DNA of 10,147 nt from an uncultured Campylobacter sp. (lineage in GTDB: Bacteria > Campylobacterota > Campylobacteria > Campylobacterales > Campylobacteraceae), in the NCBI RefSeq assembly GCF_937997465.1, contig NZ_CALKTQ010000150.1, positions 1 to 10,147 of the forward strand. The letters are read 5' to 3'. Shown one piece after another: positions 6,850 through 10,147 of this stretch (its first letter is position 1; each line of letters opens with the position of its first letter). The translations under genes and the position numbers were made by a program. The notes under the pieces were generated by a model. It did no database searches and was not told the origin of the DNA. It saw only the letters and a program-made list of their open reading frames with translations.

Positions 6850-8634
6850 TTGCCGGACACGATATCAAGAGAGGTCGACGAGATATGCAAGAAGCTATCT
6901 TGCGCCGATATATCAACCAAGAAGACTCTAGGTAAAAGACTGCTAGAAGCTACTATCGATAACATAAATCATATATCTTATAAAATGTCTAAAAATCAAA
7001 AACTGCTAAACGAGAAACAACAAGCTTTCGTGCCGCTGGGCAAAAGACGCCAAGATATAAATTTAAGCAACGATACTAAAAATGAAATAGACCCAGTTGT
7101 TAAGAACATGGACGTAAATGCTTATCAAGACGATATAGATCTTTTAAAAGATAGCGATCTGGTGCTTCCTTTTACTAAAAGATCATTAAAAAACAGCGTT
7201 TCGGAACTAACCGACTCGATAAATGCTCTGGCTAGGCAAAAAGGAGCATTGATGACGAACGATATCTTTAGGTTGTTCGGACATAAATTGCTGCCGGACG
7301 GAGACGATAGGCCGAGCGGAGATTTAAAATTCGGATACGGCAATCTAGGCGACTATACTTTAGGAGGTTGCGTTAAGGTGTATAAGGTTAGCGATTATGA
7401 AGATAAAGGCATAATTTTAAAAGACCCAGAAGAAAGATACTTGGATGCGGCGCCAGAGCTTGCCAACGCCGACGATACTGAATATATTAACGACATTACG
7501 TTAAATCAAGCTATTAAATTATCTCAAGGTATTATCGCAGATAGAGCCAAAGCGCTGAGCGAACGGCTAAGATCTAGTAAAACCCTAGCCACCGTAGTAA
7601 ACAAGCATGAAGCCGGAACAGACGTAATTACTCTTAAAACGGCTTTTAATAATTACGTATCTAACACTAGCGTATCTAGCAGCTGGAGCGACAGCACCCT
7701 GGGTCTAGTTAATCACGTAGGAAAGCTTATGTTTATGTACTTTGGCGGCGACTTAGATATTAAAAGCATAAAAAGAGACGATTTACTCAAATTTAGAAAT
7801 ACCTTGCTTATACTACCGACCAAACTCTCTCAAAACAATCTCTATAAAAACAAGAACTTAGACGAGATCATAGCTATAGCAAAGGATAAGCCGAAAATTT
7901 CCAAGTCCACTATCAAAAAATATATAGTTAGAATCTGCGAATTTTTTAAATATTGCTACGACAGTGATTACTTCGCTAAAAATCCCGCCACGGATATTCA
8001 AATAACCTTAACCGCCGATGACGTTATAAATAAAAAGCCATACCGAGATAGCGACGTAAACGCTCTTTTAGCCATTGTCTGCGATATCAAGGAAAACGGC
8101 GATACGAAAAGTCAAAGAGTAAATAAAGACGAACTGTTTTTCGTAACCCATATCGCAGCGTATTCGGGAATGAGGCTAAACGAAATAATCCAGCTAAATA
8201 CGGACGATATAATAACCAAGGACGGCGTAGTTTGTTTTAGCTTAAATATGGAGATTGACGTAAATACCGATAGAAGCAAAACTTTAAAAACCAAAAACTC
8301 TATAAGAAACGTACCTATTCACCCTAAATTAAAAGATATCGGACTTTTTGAACTAATAGATAGTAAAAAGAAATCTGGCGCTAAAAACGGTAAGCCCGTA
8401 AGACTATTTAATTGCGACAATAAAGACTTTTCAGAATATTTTAGAAAAAAGATCAACATGAGAGTAATAAAAGACGATAAAACAAGGACGTTTCATTCTC
8501 TTAGGCATACTTTTATAAACAAGCTAATTCAAGGCGGCGAGAGGATAGAGCATATAGCGGCTTTAGTGGGTCACGAGCAACAGTATAAGATTACTATGAA
8601 TACTTACGCAGAGCCCGTCAATATGAAATTTTAA
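6850..8634 (+). CDS. Tyrosine recombinase (island integrase), main body, frameshifted at both ends
   Basis: From the TTG at 6850 this is 594 residues, and the frame is open back to 6796 without a better start, so the TTG is probably not a true start. The N-terminal 270 residues are a charged, partly helical region I cannot assign. A SAM-like core-binding domain covers about 265-390, and the catalytic domain about 400-594. The catalytic set is complete: R442 (SGMRLNE), K482 on the beta hairpin, H549 and R552 (HSLRH), H575 (GHE) and Y586 (NTYAEP). It would catalyse site-specific integration and excision of the island. The C-terminus is cut by a second frameshift: adding one base to the TTTT run (8629-8632) restores an 18-residue tail. 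Net frame is conserved over 6501-8687, implying an ancestral protein of about 728 residues. Confidence 0.88.
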   Translation: MPDTISREVDEICKKLSCADISTKKTLGKRLLEATIDNINHISYKMSKNQKLLNEKQQAFVPLGKRRQDINLSNDTKNEIDPVVKNMDVNAYQDDIDLLKDSDLVLPFTKRSLKNSVSELTDSINALARQKGALMTNDIFRLFGHKLLPDGDDRPSGDLKFGYGNLGDYTLGGCVKVYKVSDYEDKGIILKDPEERYLDAAPELANADDTEYINDITLNQAIKLSQGIIADRAKALSERLRSSKTLATVVNKHEAGTDVITLKTAFNNYVSNTSVSSSWSDSTLGLVNHVGKLMFMYFGGDLDIKSIKRDDLLKFRNTLLILPTKLSQNNLYKNKNLDEIIAIAKDKPKISKSTIKKYIVRICEFFKYCYDSDYFAKNPATDIQITLTADDVINKKPYRDSDVNALLAIVCDIKENGDTKSQRVNKDELFFVTHIAAYSGMRLNEIIQLNTDDIITKDGVVCFSLNMEIDVNTDRSKTLKTKNSIRNVPIHPKLKDIGLFELIDSKKKSGAKNGKPVRLFNCDNKDFSEYFRKKINMRVIKDDKTRTFHSLRHTFINKLIQGGERIEHIAALVGHEQQYKITMNTYAEPVNMKF

Positions 8635-8687
8635 AAAACTTAGTCGAAAAGATAAATTTTATAGAAGTTAAGGAAGAAGAGGGGTAA
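8631..8687 (+). pseudogene. Out-of-frame C-terminal tail of the integrase
   Basis: Directly past the integrase stop, an open frame reads LKNLVEKINFIEVKEEEG and then TAA. Island integrases of this type usually have such a helix (hydrophobic, then VEKI) soon after the catalytic Tyr, where it packs on the neighbouring subunit in the synapse. It lies in the same frame as the N-terminal fragment, and one base inserted in the TTTT run would join it. Its stop codon forms the end of the left arm of the nested inverted repeat. Confidence 0.6.
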
Positions 8688-8841
8688 AAACGAGTAATGC
8701 TCTTTAAATCGAAGGACACAACCTAGTTCTTTGCGTAAGAGGCGAATTTTTTGTTTTTAAAAGCTTATGGCAAGCACAAACGTAATCGTTTGAGAGATTA
8801 AGACGTGTCCACGATACGTATTTTACTCCCTTACCCCTCTT
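8677..8841. repeat. Nested interrupted inverted repeat, possible structured RNA
   Basis: Four pairs of arms nest in order: AAGAGGGGTAA (8677-8687) with TTACCCCTCTT (8831-8841), GAGTAA (8692-8697) with TTACTC (8823-8828), ATCG (8708-8711) with CGAT (8812-8815), and GGACAC (8714-8719) with GTGTCC (8805-8810). Together they give 27 perfect base pairs separated by internal loops. The apical part contains two small hairpins, GCTT/AAGC (8763-8775) and AAACG/CGTTT (8778-8791). No T tract follows on either strand, so it is not an ordinary terminator. It could be a structured RNA, a miniature mobile element or an integrase-related site. No target duplication is evident. Confidence 0.55.
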
Positions 8842-8892
8842 TACTTTGCTTACGCGCTTGTATACCGCAAGGCGACTTCTTTTTAGGGGATA

Positions 8893-8901
8893 TGGTATAA
8901 T
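8893..8901 (+). promoter_or_regulatory. Extended -10 promoter of the ParD/RelE-type operon
   Basis: TGGTATAAT is a perfect extended -10 box, 27 bases before the antitoxin start. The same bases contain the small palindrome GTATAATAC, which could be the operator for self-repression by the toxin-antitoxin complex. The ribosome site GAGGAG is at 8918-8923. Confidence 0.65.
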
Positions 8902-8928
8902 ACTTTAAATCAAATTTGAGGAGACAAG

Positions 8929-9174
8929 ATGACCTCGATTAATATAATACCCGATAATAGCAACCTAATACAAGCCATAAAAGCTGTTTTACAGCTAGAT
9001 CCAAAAGCTCAAATAACCTATGACGACGACCTTGGAGGATTAAGCCTTGCGGATGCGAAACATTTGCAAGAAATTTCCGACGCAGACGATAGAGGCGAGG
9101 TAAAATACTATAGCTTTGACGAAATGAGAGAGCGCTCTAAAGAGCATTTACGAAAGCTCGGCGCGTCTTTATGA
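8929..9174 (+). CDS. RelB/ParD-like antitoxin
   Basis: An 81-residue acidic protein immediately upstream of a RelE/ParE-like toxin gene and overlapping it by 4 bases (ATGA), the standard arrangement for a type II toxin-antitoxin pair. The start is fixed by a strong GAGGAG ribosome site five bases upstream. The N-terminal half does not show a clear DNA-binding motif to my eye. The C-terminal half (about 48-78: ISDADDRGEVKYYSFDEMRER and onward) has the charged, helical look of the toxin-wrapping segment. It would neutralise the toxin and, with it, repress the promoter at 8893-8901. It lies on the island side of the tRNA scar and integrase, so the pair probably helps to keep the island in the cell. 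The exact antitoxin family is not certain. Confidence 0.78.
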   Translation: MTSINIIPDNSNLIQAIKAVLQLDPKAQITYDDDLGGLSLADAKHLQEISDADDRGEVKYYSFDEMRERSKEHLRKLGASL

Positions 9175-9449
9175 AAATAGTTCTTTCGGATAAATTTGGT
9201 AATGAGCTGGAAAGAATACTAAATTTTATCACTCAAGATAGCCTTAGCAGAGCGATCGAATTTAACGATACCTTGTATGACAAAATCCTAGAAATTCCAA
9301 GCAGGCCTTATAGTTTTCGCAAGAACAAGCTACTTAAACGAGAGGATACGAGAGACTTAATTTTTAAAGGCTACGTGATAGTTTTTCGTATTAAACCGGA
9401 CTACATTAAAATTCTGTCGATATATAAGCATAATTTGCCGGATTATTAA
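9171..9449 (+). CDS. RelE/ParE-superfamily toxin
   Basis: A 92-residue basic protein with the compact RelE/ParE fold pattern: an N-terminal strand (MKIVLSDKF), two helices (ELERILNFI and the following AIEFNDTLYDKILEI), then PYSFRKNK and the C-terminal strand series RDLIFKGYVIVFRI and YIKILSIYKHN. The RDLIFKGYVIVFRI segment is typical of Campylobacter RelE/ParE-type toxins. RelE members cleave mRNA on the ribosome, whereas ParE members poison gyrase. The sequence alone does not tell me which applies. The length is normal and no frame damage is seen, so it is probably active. It is coupled to the antitoxin by an ATGA overlap, and no further gene follows in the operon. Confidence 0.85.
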   Translation: MKIVLSDKFGNELERILNFITQDSLSRAIEFNDTLYDKILEIPSRPYSFRKNKLLKREDTRDLIFKGYVIVFRIKPDYIKILSIYKHNLPDY

Positions 9450-9684
9450 CCGACTGGCGTAGGTTTAGCGCATCCTATTGCTATTAAGTATTCGTAGCAA
9501 AAACGGGAAAAATCTGAATCTTTTCTAAAATTTCCTTGCCTGCAAATACTTTTAAAAAATAATTTCTTTTAAAACTCCCTAAAATACTATATCTCTTAAA
9601 AATTCCAATCGCTAACTGCTCTTTTATCTTCCCTTTTTCTAATGATCATGATGGGATTGAATAAAAAGATTAAAAGGAGACTAA
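9450..9684. other. Intergenic, AT-rich, no gene seen
   Basis: No open frame of note occurs on either strand. The stretch 9545-9605 repeats the word CTTTTAAAA-like several times, as expected of low-complexity AT-rich DNA. No terminator with a clear T tract is visible after the toxin gene. Confidence 0.5.
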
Positions 9685-9735
9685 ATGAGTATTCTGTTAA
9701 AAGCAATAATAGAATGTCCGCTTAATTTGTCTTGA
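9685..9735 (+). pseudogene. Decayed C-terminal end of the same transposase-like gene as at the left edge
   Basis: Reads MSILLKAIIECPLNLS and then TGA, behind a good AAGGAG sequence (9674-9679). It aligns without gaps to the frame at 2-52 (YHILLKMIRENPLSLS), and five of the differing codons are synonymous (Leu, Leu, Lys, Glu, Leu), which marks shared protein-coding ancestry. The bases following each stop are also alike (12 of 14 identical, 9736-9749 against 53-66). An in-frame TAA lies just before the ATG, so nothing more of the ancestral gene remains in frame. It could instead be translated as a 16-residue peptide because of the good ribosome site, but a remnant is more likely. Confidence 0.55.
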
Positions 9736-9749
9736 ACCTTTAAAAAATA

Positions 9750-10147
9750 ATCATTTGTTGTTTTTAAACCAACCGGTAATCTACAATCGATTTTAATTTC
9801 GTATAGCACCTAAGCCCTACCTGACCCGTATCGTTTAAAATATTAAACGCTAGATACCTTTGTGAACGTTTTTAGTCCTAGGATATAGGAAAATCCCAAA
9901 TAAATATTTTTCGGGTCTATTCAGAGGCTTTTGCCTAAACGCCGCTATTATTTCGGTGCAGAGCCCTACTCTACGGCTTTTGGCCTATGCTAACGACATC
10001 TATGTCGCTACCACGACTCCGCTCGCATTTAAAAATGCTCGCTCCGTGTTTGAGAAAATTCGGAAATCCCGATTTTCTTTTCAAAATACCCAAACGAATA
10101 TTTTTTAACTCGCCCTAGGCTCGTAAAAATCAAAATATCTTTTTTGA
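9750..10147. other. Gene-free stretch rich in small hairpins
   Basis: About 400 bases with stops in all frames but many short inverted repeats: 9832-9849 (CGTTTAA/TTAAACG), 9925-9936 (AGGC/GCCT), 9960-9972 (AGAG/CTCT), 9975-9985 (GGC/GCC), 9994-10007 (CGACAT/ATGTCG), 10025-10038 (GCATTT/AAATGC) and 10054-10077 (GAAAATTCGG against CCCGATTTTC, followed by TTTT). The last could act as a terminator on the + strand. The more GC-rich part (9920-10045) resembles untranslated intergenic repeats that I associate with Campylobacter genomes. This is an impression, not an identification. Confidence 0.45.

Noticed and set aside
8677..8841. Retron-type msr-msd RNA, suggested by terminal inverted arms and length
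   Set aside because: No reverse transcriptase is encoded nearby, and the tyrosine recombinase and toxin pair are not retron parts.
9545..9605. CRISPR-like repetition of CTTTTAAAA words
   Set aside because: Units are short, irregular and AT-only, with no equal-length spacers.

Overview
The window looks chromosomal and comes from a Campylobacter-like epsilonproteobacterium, probably of the C. rectus / showae / concisus type. The evidence is AT-rich intergenic DNA with dense AAATTT words, typical Campylobacter codon use, extended -10 promoters (TGnTATAAT) without good -35 boxes, a CeuE/FecD/FecE-type uptake operon and Campylobacter-style integrase and toxin-antitoxin genes. This assignment is inference; no species marker is present.

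Left edge (1-480): the last codons of a + strand gene, probably the C-terminus of an insertion-sequence transposase, run into the 3' end of a minus-strand antitoxin/PIN-toxin pair. The toxin is only 70 aa, and it stops exactly where the IS-like sequence begins, so it appears to have been cut by the insertion. Positions 481-1040 hold no convincing gene, only promoters and hairpins.

Core (1041-6022): a four-gene metal or metal-chelate uptake operon, less AT-rich than its flanks, reading rightwards from a sigma70 promoter overlapped by a Fur-box-like palindrome. It encodes an outer-membrane TonB-dependent receptor, a periplasmic binding protein (TTG start), a FecCD-type permease and a FecE-type ATPase. 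The last three genes overlap by 1 and 10 bases, so they are translationally coupled. The set would move a ligand from outside the cell to the cytoplasm. The genes do not fix the ligand: ferric siderophore, heme and Ni/Co chelate are all possible.

Island edge (about 6350-8930): a degenerate 3' fragment of a tRNA (minus strand, CAU-like anticodon loop, CCA end) lies just before a large tyrosine recombinase gene, the classic sign of a tRNA-integrated element. The integrase is broken twice. An apparent extra base near 6825 separates its N-terminal domain, and an apparent missing base near 8629 cuts its last 18 residues. After it comes a nested inverted repeat of 165 bases that could fold into a long RNA stem.

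Right part (8929-10147): an intact ParD/RelB-like antitoxin and RelE/ParE-like toxin pair sits behind a strong extended -10 promoter. About 700 bases with no intact gene follow. They contain a second, diverged copy of the IS-like C-terminal end seen at the left edge and a series of small hairpins.

No CRISPR array, rRNA or complete tRNA was seen. The most useful new observations are the paired IS remnants bracketing the window, the doubly frameshifted integrase, and the nested inverted repeat behind it.
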